Source: CAZPZR01 sp964591105
GTDB taxonomy: Bacteria; Bacillota; Clostridia; Lachnospirales; Lachnospiraceae
Reading direction: 5' to 3'
Assembly (NCBI GenBank): GCA_964591105.1
Contig: CAZPZR010000042.1
Span: 1-15,816 of the forward strand
Length of the DNA: 15,816 nt
The translations under genes were made by a program, and so were the position numbers. Positions 6,736 to 15,219 of the stretch are shown in pieces. The notes under the pieces are model-generated. The model had not been told where the DNA came from. It made no database searches and worked only from the letters and a program-made list of their open reading frames with translations. Numbering within the stretch: the stretch's first letter is position 1; each line of letters opens with the position of its first letter.

Positions 6736-7284
6736 TTATATCCAATACCAAATGTGTGCTTTATTTTTTCTTTTTTGTACATGATAATGATAATAATATC
6801 CCAATACGTTTTCTTTTCCCTTGTCAATTTCCGGTCCTACAACTCCTCCGAATTTTTTCGCCAAATTATATGCATATTGCTTTGAAACAGCAAATACATC
6901 CTTTTCTTTTGAAACTCTCGATACTGCTTTTGTTGATGTCAATCCTCCAATAGTTACAAATCTAGCTTTCCCTGCTTTCCCTAACCACGCAGAAAAATAT
7001 TTATATTTTTTCTTCCTACTTTCTGTTCTGATTTTCACATTTGCTTTTGCAATTTTCTTAAAATCTTCAACTTCAGCTGCTACTTTATTTATCTTTCCCT
7101 TACTCCACGAATAAATTTCTTCTACATTTTCAATAAAAGTTTTCCAAAGTCTAGATAATCCATTTCCAGCCACTTTACAAAAATTAGTCCAAGCTATTTT
7201 GAACTGAGTTGTCGACATATAAGCACATATTGCACATACACCTACTACCAATAGTATTAACGAATATGCTGTAACCGCCATATG
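6736..7284 (-). other. Variable C-terminal toxin tip of the Rhs protein
   Basis: The coding part after the DPSGH motif, about 182 residues. It has a hydrophobic segment right after the junction (SLILLVVGVCAICAYM), an amphipathic Trp-containing stretch (TFIENVEEIYSWSKGKINK), a Lys/Arg-rich linker, and a terminal domain with GPEIDKGKENVLGYYYHYH followed by KNKAHIWYWI at the very end. The basic charge and clustered histidines would suit a nuclease, but I cannot assign a family and no catalytic role is shown. G+C counted by eye is 15/60 at 7081-7140 and 19/60 at 7141-7200, against 28/60 at 7501-7560 and 29/60 at 8101-8160 in the Rhs core, so the tip has a different composition from the scaffold it is fused to. 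Confidence 0.8.
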
Positions 7285-10200
7285 CCCACTTGGATCCACA
7301 TAATTAATCGGGTCATTCGCACAGTACGCATACAGGTGCCAGTCTGCTACCTCTCCACTCTCACCGCGGTAAGTATCTTCCGTCAGGAATCTTCCTGTAA
7401 TCGGGTCATAGTATCTTGCATTCAGATAGTAAAGTCCTGTACCCTCATCATAGATCCCGCCTGTGTAGCAGACCTCGTTGGCAAGTCCACTTCCACCATG
7501 GATAGTTGTCTCCCCGAATTCATCATACTCGTAGCTGAGTTCTCCCTTTCCTGTCTCATCTATGATGCTGGTGGTACTTCCCTGGATATCTTTGTTGTAC
7601 AGATGGTAGCGATAAGTTGTTCCATCCTCTTCTGTCTGAGATACTGTTTCCGCACTGATGATATTTCCTTCCAAGCCAAGCAGGTTCTGGATCACTTTTT
7701 CGGTATCACTTCCATCTGTGGTATAAGAAACTACGCCATCCTGATAGTAGTAGTCTGTAACCGCTGCTCCTTCTTTCTTCTGGATCCGCTGTCCCTCGCC
7801 ATTGTACAGGTTCTCCTGGGTGAAAGTTTTAGTACTTCCATCTTCTGCCGGTGATTCCATGATCACTTTACTTAATCGGTTTTCTTCATCATACGTATTG
7901 ACAATGGTGGTCTGGGTCTTGGACTGGACTTCCTTCACCTGGTTTCCATTTTCATCATATGTGTAAGTAACCGTTCCTGCACCAGCTCCACCACAAGTGG
8001 TCTCCGTTTTCAGCAGCTGGTCTAATCCATTGTACGTATACTGGATTTCGGTGCTTCCAGTTGTCTTTTTCTGGCGATTACCAACCTCATCATACTCATA
8101 GGTGGTGGTTACCTGTTTCTCAGCATCCTGGTAATCTGTCACCACTGTTTTGACCAGTCTTCCCAGTGAATCGTAGGTATAGTCCTTGGTCTCATTCACC
8201 TGATACGCTTCGGTCTCTGGGGTATTGTTCACTTCTGTTTCTTGAATGACATTCCCATTCTTATCGTACGCATATGCATAAGTTTCCAGTACTTTCGAGC
8301 CGTTCTGATAAGTCATTTCTACGACTTGATCCAGATCATTATAGAGATACTGCTTTGTAATGCATGTCGCTCCCTTGGTTGCAAAGTCTGGATATTCCTT
8401 TATCTCTATGACATTTCCATAACTGCCATACTTATAAGTGCGAAGGGTCTTCACTTCCTTGCTCTCACCAACCACTGCCTGCACTTCGCTGAGCCAGCGG
8501 TTACTGTCGTATACAAACTGTAATCCCTGCACGTTTTCTGCTGTAGCCATTGCATAAGCGATTGCAGTCACTTTATCTTCTGCGTCATATGTATAATGGA
8601 TCTTATGTTCTTCAATCTGTGTCTCGGTTGGTTCTTCCTTACTGTTCACCTCCGCAGTCCATGCAGTTCTGCCATAAGCATCATAGCCAGTATAACTATA
8701 GCGGTATGCAGCCAGCCCTGTATCTTCTGCTTTGGAATCTATGGTCTCTGTCAAACGGTACTTGTCATCATAGGTGTACTCTGACTGTAAGGTCTGTACC
8801 TCTTCTGCGGTAAAGGTTTTGGTTGCTGTCAGCAAGTTTCTGTCATCATATTCGAAAGTCTTATAAGCACCGCTTTCATAGATTTCTTTCACTTTATTTC
8901 CCTTGGAATCGTAGGCATAGGAAGTTCCAATGCTTTCTTCGTCGTTGTCTCCCAAGTCCTTCGTTGCTGTCGTTAGTCCTGCCGCATCCTGGATTTCTTC
9001 ACTTACATGCCCTTTGGCATCGGTGATGCTAGTGGTTGTAGTCTCTTTCTCGGTATCCGTCTCATAGGAAGCTTTGGTGGACACCTTCATGCCTTTGACA
9101 TCCTGCACCACTTCTGTCACACGGGAAGAATCATCATAAGTATAGGATGTGACCACACCATTGGCATCGATCTCTTCCTTCACATTTCCTTTGGTATCAT
9201 ATGTCTTCTGTGTCACAACAGATGCTGTTCCTACCGAATAATTCTCTCCAGAAACTGCTGCGTTCTGGATGGTAGCGTATTCCCGCCCCTCTTCATCATA
9301 CAGGGTCAGGTTCACACATCCATCTTTGGCATCTGCATCGGTTCCATTCTTGCAGCTGACTACTTGATTTCCGCTCTGATCATAGACGTAGTCTGTGTAG
9401 ATCCCACCAGCTTTTTCCTTTACCAATCTTCCACTGCCATCGTAATATTTCTCTGACAGGAATGTTCCGTCCTGGAAGATCTCTTTCTCTGCGTAAGCGT
9501 TCAAAATGGTCTGTGTACCTCTGCCATCCCAGATGGTCACATCTTCATACGTATATAGCATCTTATAAGCTGCTGTCTGGTCCTTGACGATGGTACGATA
9601 CGCTACCCGGTTCATGGAATCGTAGATATACTTGGTCTTTACTCCATCTGCATCGATTTCAGAAGTAACAGTTCCATTGGCATCATAAGAAGCGCTTGTT
9701 GTCTGCGTCTTTCCATCCAGTGTTGTTTCCGTTTTCACTTCCCGTCCCAGATAATCATAAGTATAAGCGGTCACTTCTCCTGTAGATGCATCTGTTGTTG
9801 TAAGGACACGTCCCATCGCATCGTAGGTATTCGTAGACATGCTGACCACCTCACCGCTGGTCTCTTTCTCTTCTACGATATTGCCAAGTTTGTCATATTC
9901 TGTCTTCTGAGCAGATGTTTGGAGTCCAGCTTCTTTCGTCACAGATTCCGTAAGATTTCCTGCTGCATCGTAGCTGTTCTTTGTGAGCATCTCATTGGTA
10001 CTGTCTGTCACATCCTGCTCTTCCACCACATTTCCCTTTGTATCATAGGAAGTTGTGGAATGGCTGATGGTCTCGCCTTTCCTGGTAGATACCACTTCCG
10101 TAGGAAGCTCCTCCGTCCACTCACCTTCTTTTCCATACGTATATTTGGTGAGGGTTCCATCTTCCTCCAACTCTTCCGTCACTTGTTCTTCTTCATTATA

Positions 10201-13200
10201 CGTGGTTTCTGATATTTTTTCTACTGTTGCAAAGGATACTGTTCCATTTTTCAGTTCTTCGTAACCAACTGTGCGTATCGTCTTGGTGACCAGATAAGGA
10301 TTCTTGGCATTCCCGTAGGTATAAGATGTTACGTTTCCATCTGCATCAGTCTCCTGCAGCGTTTTTCCTGTCTCTGCATCGTATTTGACACTTGTAGTAT
10401 AGAGGACTGCACCACCTAATGTTTTCTTGCTCACCGATGTTTCCTGGTCTTTGTAAGAAATCTTATAGATCTCGCTATCCTGTGGATAGGAAACACCAAC
10501 TGCTTTTTCTCCTTCATAGGTGACCTCATAGGTATTCTTTTTCCGGTCTGTGATGCTCTCAAGTCCCTCGTCTCCGTATCCATAACTGTTGGATACACTC
10601 TCGGCATCTTCTGCATCAGAGGAATTATGTGCTACTTTCGTAAGCTGTCCATCGGTATAGGTATAGGAAAGGATGGTCTCATCAGGAAGTTGGATCCTTT
10701 TCAATCGCTCAGAATCTTCCTCATACACGAAGGTCAGTTTTTTCTCATGCTGCGTCTGTACACTCGCCAAACGTCCCGCTTCATCATACAAGTAGAGGAG
10801 GAAGGTTCCATTTGGTTCCAGCATTGCCACCAATTGACCACCTGCATTAAAGCGATAGAGACAGCCATCTCCGTTCTTTAATGTATAAGCATGTGTAACC
10901 TGGATGACAGATGCTTCTTCTTCGTCCTCATCATCTGCATCTTCCTCCTCATCCGTTCCTCCAGTTTCTGTTGTAGATTGGACCGGTACTTCTTCTTTCT
11001 TCTCCTCCGGTGCTTTGTATGTGACCGTTCCCATGGTCGTGCTATCGATCGCAACTCCTGCCTGCTGGATTACGCCTTCTCGGTCTTCTACTTCCTCATC
11101 ATCGGAAAGAGTTGCTGTTTCATCTGCTTCTTTCAGCTCATAGTTTTTTCCTTCCGTACATTCATATCCATCCGATCCTTGTTTGAACGTATAGATACTG
11201 CCATCCCCGCTCACAAGATACAGGGTCCCGTCTTCTCCCTGGAGCAGTTCCTGATGCAAGGAATCCATCCAACCTTGTCCGAACATCCCCTTTAGTTCCA
11301 TCTGGCTGTTATACGTTCTTGTGACATCTGCAGTCAGCTGATTTTCTGTAACAGAAGCATCTTCCTGACTGTAGCTTAAGTTCCCGGTACTGTTTTCCAC
11401 TGTTCCATTTCCAATTGGTGTGCTGAAACTATAGTATCCCAGATACTCCTTGCTTCCGGTCCGTTTCTGAAGTGCAGAAGCTTTGGTCGCTTCTCCTTTG
11501 AGAACTCCATCAATGACAGTCTCTTTCTCAATACTTCCATCTGCTTTCGTACGGACAACTGCCAGTTTGTAATAATATGACTCTGTTCCCACACTTGCAA
11601 TGTCTGTCCAGTAAGTTCCCATTACCTGGTCTGCAAACAGTGTGTCTTCATTTGCTTGAAAGGCTTCCTCTTCTCCCCGGTAGATGCGGTAATATACACT
11701 CTCAGACAATGCCTTCTCTGTTTTCCAGGCGATAGTGTTCTTCCCATAGCTGTTTGTCAATGTAAGGCTGTCCTCTTTTGGAAGATATGCTTCCACAGAT
11801 GCATCTTTCACCTCTACATAATACGGAAGGGTATAAGCTTTCGTATTTCCTGCTTTATCTACTGCGCGGACTGTGATCGTATGTTCCCCATTCGCCTCGA
11901 TCGTTCCCTCTGGAATGGTGTAAGTTCCAGATGCAGTAGTTCCCATGGAAACATAGTTCCCATTATCCACCTTACACTCTACTTTACTAAAGTATGTATC
12001 TTTAGCATTCTTCCATGTGAGCACAGGCATCAGGTTGTCTGTCGGTGTGTCCGCAGTGGTTGCTGGTTCTATGGTCGGCTTATCCATGGTTGGTGCTGTT
12101 CCATCGATATAGATCGAACGCCATCTGAGTTTTCCTGCGATTCCACTACTATCTACTCCTCGCACAGCCAGTGCATAGGCTCCTTCTTGCCAGTTCGCAC
12201 TTGCGGCGATCGTTGCACTTCCGCTTCCACTGGTCCCAATCTTTGTGCTGCTGGAAAATGCGATCACTTCGTTTCCTCTTGCTGCATTTTTTGCATCATA
12301 TTCATACAATGCATACTGTACAGATGCTAAGGATTGGGAACTGATCCCCTCCCAGGCTGCCTTCACCTTTTTCCCTGGTTTCAGATACCGTGGTGTTACC
12401 GTAACTGCTGTTGGTGTTGTCGGTGAGTCATAATGGACAACCGTCAGTTTCGGCCGGTAACTGGTGGTAGATACACGAGAGCCAAAGAATTTCCCATAAC
12501 TGGAGGATTCGGAGGCATTCTTTAATACGATCCCATAATTACTGTAACTTTTCTTTGCATACCCTTGAAATAGTTTCGTCAGGTTCAAGGTCTGTTGCTT
12601 TTTTGCTTTTCCAGAAGTTTTGAAGGAGCTCAACGATGTGTTTTGATAGGCTGCTTTGTTTGCCCATGTGATCTTACTTTTCGTCCAGTCTTCTATTACC
12701 CGGTATGCATGGATGGTTTGTCCAGATTTGGAACCAGAACATTCTGTCAGTACTAATTTTGCACTTTCCACATATCTTCCATGCAGTGCACTCAGACTGG
12801 CAAATACAAGATAAGCCCTGCTTGTTCCCTGCGAGATCTTTCCCACGTTAAATCCTGTGATGCCGCTATCATAGAAGTTTGTGTTTTTATAGGTAGAACC
12901 ACTGATCACGTATGTATCTGCGATTTTGGAATTCCCGCTCCATGTGAGCGTAGGGTCAATAGTTACCGGATACTGACGCTTCGCATCGTTCAGATAAGAT
13001 GCATCTGCTTCTACGATCATCTCGTAGATTCCTTCTTCTTCGTCCAGTGTCTGGATCTTACAAGTCAGAGCTTCACTATAAGCTTCTCCACTGGCATCAT
13101 TCATACTCGGTGCTTCGATCCCTGCCACCATCTCATCTCCATCATAGATGGTGAATCCTTCATCCAATGCATTCTTGCGGATGGTCAGACCTGGGATCTC

Positions 13201-13899
13201 AAGGATGCTTCGAAAGACATTGCTTTCCGGTTCTTTTTCTAATACAATCTCTTCCTTCACACCAATATCCGTAGAAGTGTATTGATACGTAAGCTGTTCT
13301 TTCCCAAACGTGTAAACTGCTTTGGTAGGAACCGTCTGTTCCTCTTCATAGATATCTGTAACCGTTTCTTTTTCCACCGTTACTTCTTCCGTTTCGGTTG
13401 CAGCTGCTGCCTCTTCCGTTACAGGCCGCAAACGGATCTGATATGCTCCATACTCCATCAGGATCGGAGTTTCTTCCGTCAGCTGTTCTGGAAAGTACTG
13501 TTTCTTATCACCAGCCTTATTTTCATAAGCATAGGATTCCAAAGATGCCCCATGTTCACTGATGTCTTCCTTTACTTTTGTTAGAGAAGCATCATAATCC
13601 ACCAATTCCCCTTCCTTATTTTCAAAACGGACATCCTGGCTATAGAATTCTGTCAGCTTTTTTCCATTACCAATATCATACGTAGTGGAATCTGTTGTCG
13701 ATTCTTCTTCCATCACTTGGCTTTTCTCAATGGAATAGGCTTCTTCTGTCGATTGCTCTTGCTCATTTTCTTCGGCAGTTGTTCCTGCCTCTGTAGGTTC
13801 CGCAGCAAATGCATCTATGGAGATGCTGGTACAAAGCATTGCTGCTACTAGTAGCATAGATACTAGTTGTTTCCAATTTTGTTTCTTTTTTACTTTCAT
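6736..13899 (-). CDS. Secreted WapA/Rhs-type YD-repeat polymorphic toxin
   Basis: A 2387-residue protein. A Sec signal peptide opens it (basic MKVKKKQNWK, hydrophobic core, end near DAFAA, residue 33). Approximate layout: acidic Thr/Glu-rich linker to about 310; DNRLRE-type beta domain 313-490 (starting near TIDPTLTWSG); two FN3/Ig-like beta domains 490-820; a DUF6531/Rhs-entry region from about 820; an Asp/Glu-rich insert near 985; then more than 20 YD repeats of the YTYDxxGRL type, about 1000-2100; the Rhs core LYYLNARYYDPITGRFLTED and YANDP-like YAYCANDPINYVDPSGH ending near 2205; then a variable tip of about 182 residues. Length and architecture match WapA of Bacillus (about 2330 residues), where the repeats form a shell that delivers a C-terminal toxin to neighbouring cells. 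The frame reaches a GTG at 13917, but AAGGAGG (13914-13908) is spaced 8 bases from ATG 13899. Intact, no frameshift seen. Confidence 0.93.
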   Translation of the reverse strand: MKVKKKQNWKQLVSMLLVAAMLCTSISIDAFAAEPTEAGTTAEENEQEQSTEEAYSIEKSQVMEEESTTDSTTYDIGNGKKLTEFYSQDVRFENKEGELVDYDASLTKVKEDISEHGASLESYAYENKAGDKKQYFPEQLTEETPILMEYGAYQIRLRPVTEEAAAATETEEVTVEKETVTDIYEEEQTVPTKAVYTFGKEQLTYQYTSTDIGVKEEIVLEKEPESNVFRSILEIPGLTIRKNALDEGFTIYDGDEMVAGIEAPSMNDASGEAYSEALTCKIQTLDEEEGIYEMIVEADASYLNDAKRQYPVTIDPTLTWSGNSKIADTYVISGSTYKNTNFYDSGITGFNVGKISQGTSRAYLVFASLSALHGRYVESAKLVLTECSGSKSGQTIHAYRVIEDWTKSKITWANKAAYQNTSLSSFKTSGKAKKQQTLNLTKLFQGYAKKSYSNYGIVLKNASESSSYGKFFGSRVSTTSYRPKLTVVHYDSPTTPTAVTVTPRYLKPGKKVKAAWEGISSQSLASVQYALYEYDAKNAARGNEVIAFSSSTKIGTSGSGSATIAASANWQEGAYALAVRGVDSSGIAGKLRWRSIYIDGTAPTMDKPTIEPATTADTPTDNLMPVLTWKNAKDTYFSKVECKVDNGNYVSMGTTASGTYTIPEGTIEANGEHTITVRAVDKAGNTKAYTLPYYVEVKDASVEAYLPKEDSLTLTNSYGKNTIAWKTEKALSESVYYRIYRGEEEAFQANEDTLFADQVMGTYWTDIASVGTESYYYKLAVVRTKADGSIEKETVIDGVLKGEATKASALQKRTGSKEYLGYYSFSTPIGNGTVENSTGNLSYSQEDASVTENQLTADVTRTYNSQMELKGMFGQGWMDSLHQELLQGEDGTLYLVSGDGSIYTFKQGSDGYECTEGKNYELKEADETATLSDDEEVEDREGVIQQAGVAIDSTTMGTVTYKAPEEKKEEVPVQSTTETGGTDEEEDADDEDEEEASVIQVTHAYTLKNGDGCLYRFNAGGQLVAMLEPNGTFLLYLYDEAGRLASVQTQHEKKLTFVYEEDSERLKRIQLPDETILSYTYTDGQLTKVAHNSSDAEDAESVSNSYGYGDEGLESITDRKKNTYEVTYEGEKAVGVSYPQDSEIYKISYKDQETSVSKKTLGGAVLYTTSVKYDAETGKTLQETDADGNVTSYTYGNAKNPYLVTKTIRTVGYEELKNGTVSFATVEKISETTYNEEEQVTEELEEDGTLTKYTYGKEGEWTEELPTEVVSTRKGETISHSTTSYDTKGNVVEEQDVTDSTNEMLTKNSYDAAGNLTESVTKEAGLQTSAQKTEYDKLGNIVEEKETSGEVVSMSTNTYDAMGRVLTTTDASTGEVTAYTYDYLGREVKTETTLDGKTQTTSASYDANGTVTSEIDADGVKTKYIYDSMNRVAYRTIVKDQTAAYKMLYTYEDVTIWDGRGTQTILNAYAEKEIFQDGTFLSEKYYDGSGRLVKEKAGGIYTDYVYDQSGNQVVSCKNGTDADAKDGCVNLTLYDEEGREYATIQNAAVSGENYSVGTASVVTQKTYDTKGNVKEEIDANGVVTSYTYDDSSRVTEVVQDVKGMKVSTKASYETDTEKETTTTSITDAKGHVSEEIQDAAGLTTATKDLGDNDEESIGTSYAYDSKGNKVKEIYESGAYKTFEYDDRNLLTATKTFTAEEVQTLQSEYTYDDKYRLTETIDSKAEDTGLAAYRYSYTGYDAYGRTAWTAEVNSKEEPTETQIEEHKIHYTYDAEDKVTAIAYAMATAENVQGLQFVYDSNRWLSEVQAVVGESKEVKTLRTYKYGSYGNVIEIKEYPDFATKGATCITKQYLYNDLDQVVEMTYQNGSKVLETYAYAYDKNGNVIQETEVNNTPETEAYQVNETKDYTYDSLGRLVKTVVTDYQDAEKQVTTTYEYDEVGNRQKKTTGSTEIQYTYNGLDQLLKTETTCGGAGAGTVTYTYDENGNQVKEVQSKTQTTIVNTYDEENRLSKVIMESPAEDGSTKTFTQENLYNGEGQRIQKKEGAAVTDYYYQDGVVSYTTDGSDTEKVIQNLLGLEGNIISAETVSQTEEDGTTYRYHLYNKDIQGSTTSIIDETGKGELSYEYDEFGETTIHGGSGLANEVCYTGGIYDEGTGLYYLNARYYDPITGRFLTEDTYRGESGEVADWHLYAYCANDPINYVDPSGHMAVTAYSLILLVVGVCAICAYMSTTQFKIAWTNFCKVAGNGLSRLWKTFIENVEEIYSWSKGKINKVAAEVEDFKKIAKANVKIRTESRKKKYKYFSAWLGKAGKARFVTIGGLTSTKAVSRVSKEKDVFAVSKQYAYNLAKKFGGVVGPEIDKGKENVLGYYYHYHVQKRKNKAHIWYWI

Positions 13900-13907
13900 C
13901 CTCTTCT

Positions 13908-13914
13908 CCTCCTT
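13908..13914 (-). promoter_or_regulatory. Ribosome binding site that sets the Rhs gene start
   Basis: AAGGAGG on the minus strand, 8 bases before ATG 13899. Its first base is the last base of the upstream gene's TGA, so translation of the giant protein is probably coupled to the small secreted protein. It excludes the in-frame GTG at 13917, which would put the ribosome site inside the coding region. Confidence 0.75.
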
Positions 13915-14324
13915 CACTTTGTTTTTGTACTACTATATTTTGTGATTGTTTCGCTTCCACATTTCAGAACAGCTTTGACACGATAACTTCCTGACGAAAC
14001 ACTTTTTGTTTTGCTCAGACTACAAATTTTCGCACTGCTTTTACTTGTAGACCAAGAAGTTACCGTTGTCCAAGAAGTTCCTGATTTTTTCTGCAAAGTC
14101 AAAGTGATTTTCATATCCTGTGTACTTTGACTCGTTACTTTTGCATAACAAGTTGCATTGTTGTCGGTAATTGTTAGAGATACTTGTGCATTTAAAATGT
14201 TTTCATAACACGGGGCTGCTTCCTCATACATAGTACTTCCCGTCAACTCTGCTGCCTCAACAAGATTTCCACCCATTAGCAACGTTGTTGTCGTCACAAT
14301 CATAATCCAAGTTTTCTTTTTCAT
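13914..14324 (-). CDS. Small secreted protein, DUF6147-like
   Basis: A 136-residue protein with a clear signal peptide (MKKKTWIMIVTTTTLLMGGN, likely cleavage near VEAAE). The mature part has the pattern ISLTITDNNATCYAKV-like, then ITLTLQKKSGTSWTTVTSW and SGSYRVKAVLKCGSETITKY, a beta-rich fold I associate from memory with the DUF6147 family of Clostridia; the function of that family is unknown. The exact residues at the first motif are QVSLTITDNNATCYAKV. ATG 14324 follows AAAAGGAG with an 8-base gap; an upstream in-frame start at 14363 would add a charged stretch before the signal peptide and lacks a ribosome site. It ends 14 bases before the Rhs gene, so the two form an operon. It might be exported with the toxin or act on the cell surface; this is inference. 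Confidence 0.8.
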   Translation of the reverse strand: MKKKTWIMIVTTTTLLMGGNLVEAAELTGSTMYEEAAPCYENILNAQVSLTITDNNATCYAKVTSQSTQDMKITLTLQKKSGTSWTTVTSWSTSKSSAKICSLSKTKSVSSGSYRVKAVLKCGSETITKYSSTKTK

Positions 14325-14363
14325 ACTTTTTACTCCTTTTCTTTTTACTTGTCTATCTACCAT

Positions 14364-14394
14364 ATATAACTTCCAAGCAATCTAAAACGTGACA
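14364..14394 (-). promoter_or_regulatory. Promoter region of the toxin operon, possibly ECF-sigma dependent
   Basis: Upstream of the secreted-protein gene the minus strand has TGTCACGTTTT (14394-14384) and, 19 bases after TGTCAC, TTATAT (14369-14364). At sigma-A spacing the -35 would read TCACGT, a very poor match to TTGACA. TGTCACGTTTT resembles the TGAAACnTTTT type of -35 used by ECF sigma factors, but no CGTC-type -10 is present. An alternative-sigma promoter is plausible, not proven. Confidence 0.4.
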
Positions 14395-14420
14395 TCTTTT
14401 TTGAAAAAAATTTAAAAATT

Positions 14421-14468
14421 GCAAAAAAATATCTGCAAAGCATCTTTCTTATGCTTTACAGATATTTT
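14421..14468 (-). terminator. Strong intrinsic terminator of the sigma/anti-sigma operon
   Basis: AATATCTGCAAAGCAT (14428-14443) pairs with ATGCTTTACAGATATT (14451-14466) with one mismatch and a 7-base loop, extendable by two A-T pairs to an 18-position stem. On the minus strand it runs into TTTTTTT. It begins about 10 bases after the stop of the anti-sigma gene and isolates the toxin operon from read-through. Confidence 0.92.
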
Positions 14469-14478
14469 CTTCTTTCAT

Positions 14479-15219
14479 CTATTCAAAAATCGTTTCTAGA
14501 ATAGCCGCTAATGTTTCCGCTTCTTCGCGTCCTGCCAGCGAATATACATATCCTTCGTGAGGATAAATAACTGTCACCCATCCATGTTCATCTTCTAACA
14601 CATACCCTACATCTCCATGGACACTTATTTTCTCCGCGGCTGTCCCATCGGATGTAATCGACCAGACATCCATATATTCAATTGCTTGTTGCTGATAAAT
14701 AATACTGCTTCCTTCAGCATCCGTATAAATCAACGTGTAATCACAGACTTCTGGCACTGCTTCTTCATACTCCACTTCATATTGTTCTGGTACATTTTCT
14801 AATCTTTTTACTTCGAAGTTGTCTGGAGTAACATCTCGTTTTTCTGCATCTATCGCTTCCTCTATTTCTTCGAAAGTTACATCCGTATAATCTGAAAAGA
14901 TTCTTTCTATCATCTGATATACTTTTTCACGTACCGGCTCCACAGCCAGCACTGTCATGGAACCCATCAGCATAATAATTGCTGCAACTAATGCAACTTT
15001 GAACCTCAAACTTTTTCTTCTCGATGCATATCGTACGATATTATTTTTCTCTTTTCTTTCTCCGGTTCGAACCATTGCATCCATATTTTTCCGATACTCT
15101 TCTGAAAAAGTATGGTTTTCTTCTTCCTCCAGCTTCTTTTCATAAGCCGCCAACTTTATTTCCATGGATTTTCGAAGCGCATCTTTCATTACATCTTTTG
15201 ACATCACTTCTCTACTCAT
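14479..15219 (-). CDS. Single-pass membrane protein with anti-sigma layout (DUF4367-like)
   Basis: A 246-residue protein: a charged, helical cytoplasmic N-terminus of about 72 residues, one membrane helix (about 74-92, FKVALVAAIIMLMGSMTVLA), then an acidic outer domain. The outer part, with CDYTLIYTDAEGSSIIYQQQ, then VGYVLEDEHGWVTVIYPHEG and YVYSLAGREEAETLAAILE, resembles the DUF4367 domain often found in proteins encoded next to ECF sigma factors in Firmicutes. It overlaps the sigma gene by 8 bases, so the two are co-translated, and a membrane anti-sigma factor that holds the sigma until an envelope signal arrives is the likely role. No zinc-binding anti-sigma motif (HxxxCxxC) is seen. ATG 15219 follows AAAGGGG; a TTG at 15225 is also in frame but badly placed. 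Confidence 0.78.
   Translation of the reverse strand: MSREVMSKDVMKDALRKSMEIKLAAYEKKLEEEENHTFSEEYRKNMDAMVRTGERKEKNNIVRYASRRKSLRFKVALVAAIIMLMGSMTVLAVEPVREKVYQMIERIFSDYTDVTFEEIEEAIDAEKRDVTPDNFEVKRLENVPEQYEVEYEEAVPEVCDYTLIYTDAEGSSIIYQQQAIEYMDVWSITSDGTAAEKISVHGDVGYVLEDEHGWVTVIYPHEGYVYSLAGREEAETLAAILETIFE

Noticed and set aside
6822..6827. TTGACA on the minus strand inside the toxin tip as an internal promoter for the immunity gene
   Set aside because: The nearest TATTAT is 23 bases away, too far for sigma-A, and the bases simply encode the EIDKGK stretch of the toxin. An internal promoter may exist but this does not show it.
7600..10900. Repeated short motifs as a CRISPR array or DNA repeat family
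   Set aside because: The periodic TATGATG-like words encode degenerate YD amino-acid repeats within one open frame; there are no identical repeats with unique spacers.
11656..12330. Plus-strand open frame of 224 codons within the Rhs gene
   Set aside because: Antisense to the FN3/Ig-like part of the Rhs protein; Cys- and Ser-rich shadow without a recognisable domain.
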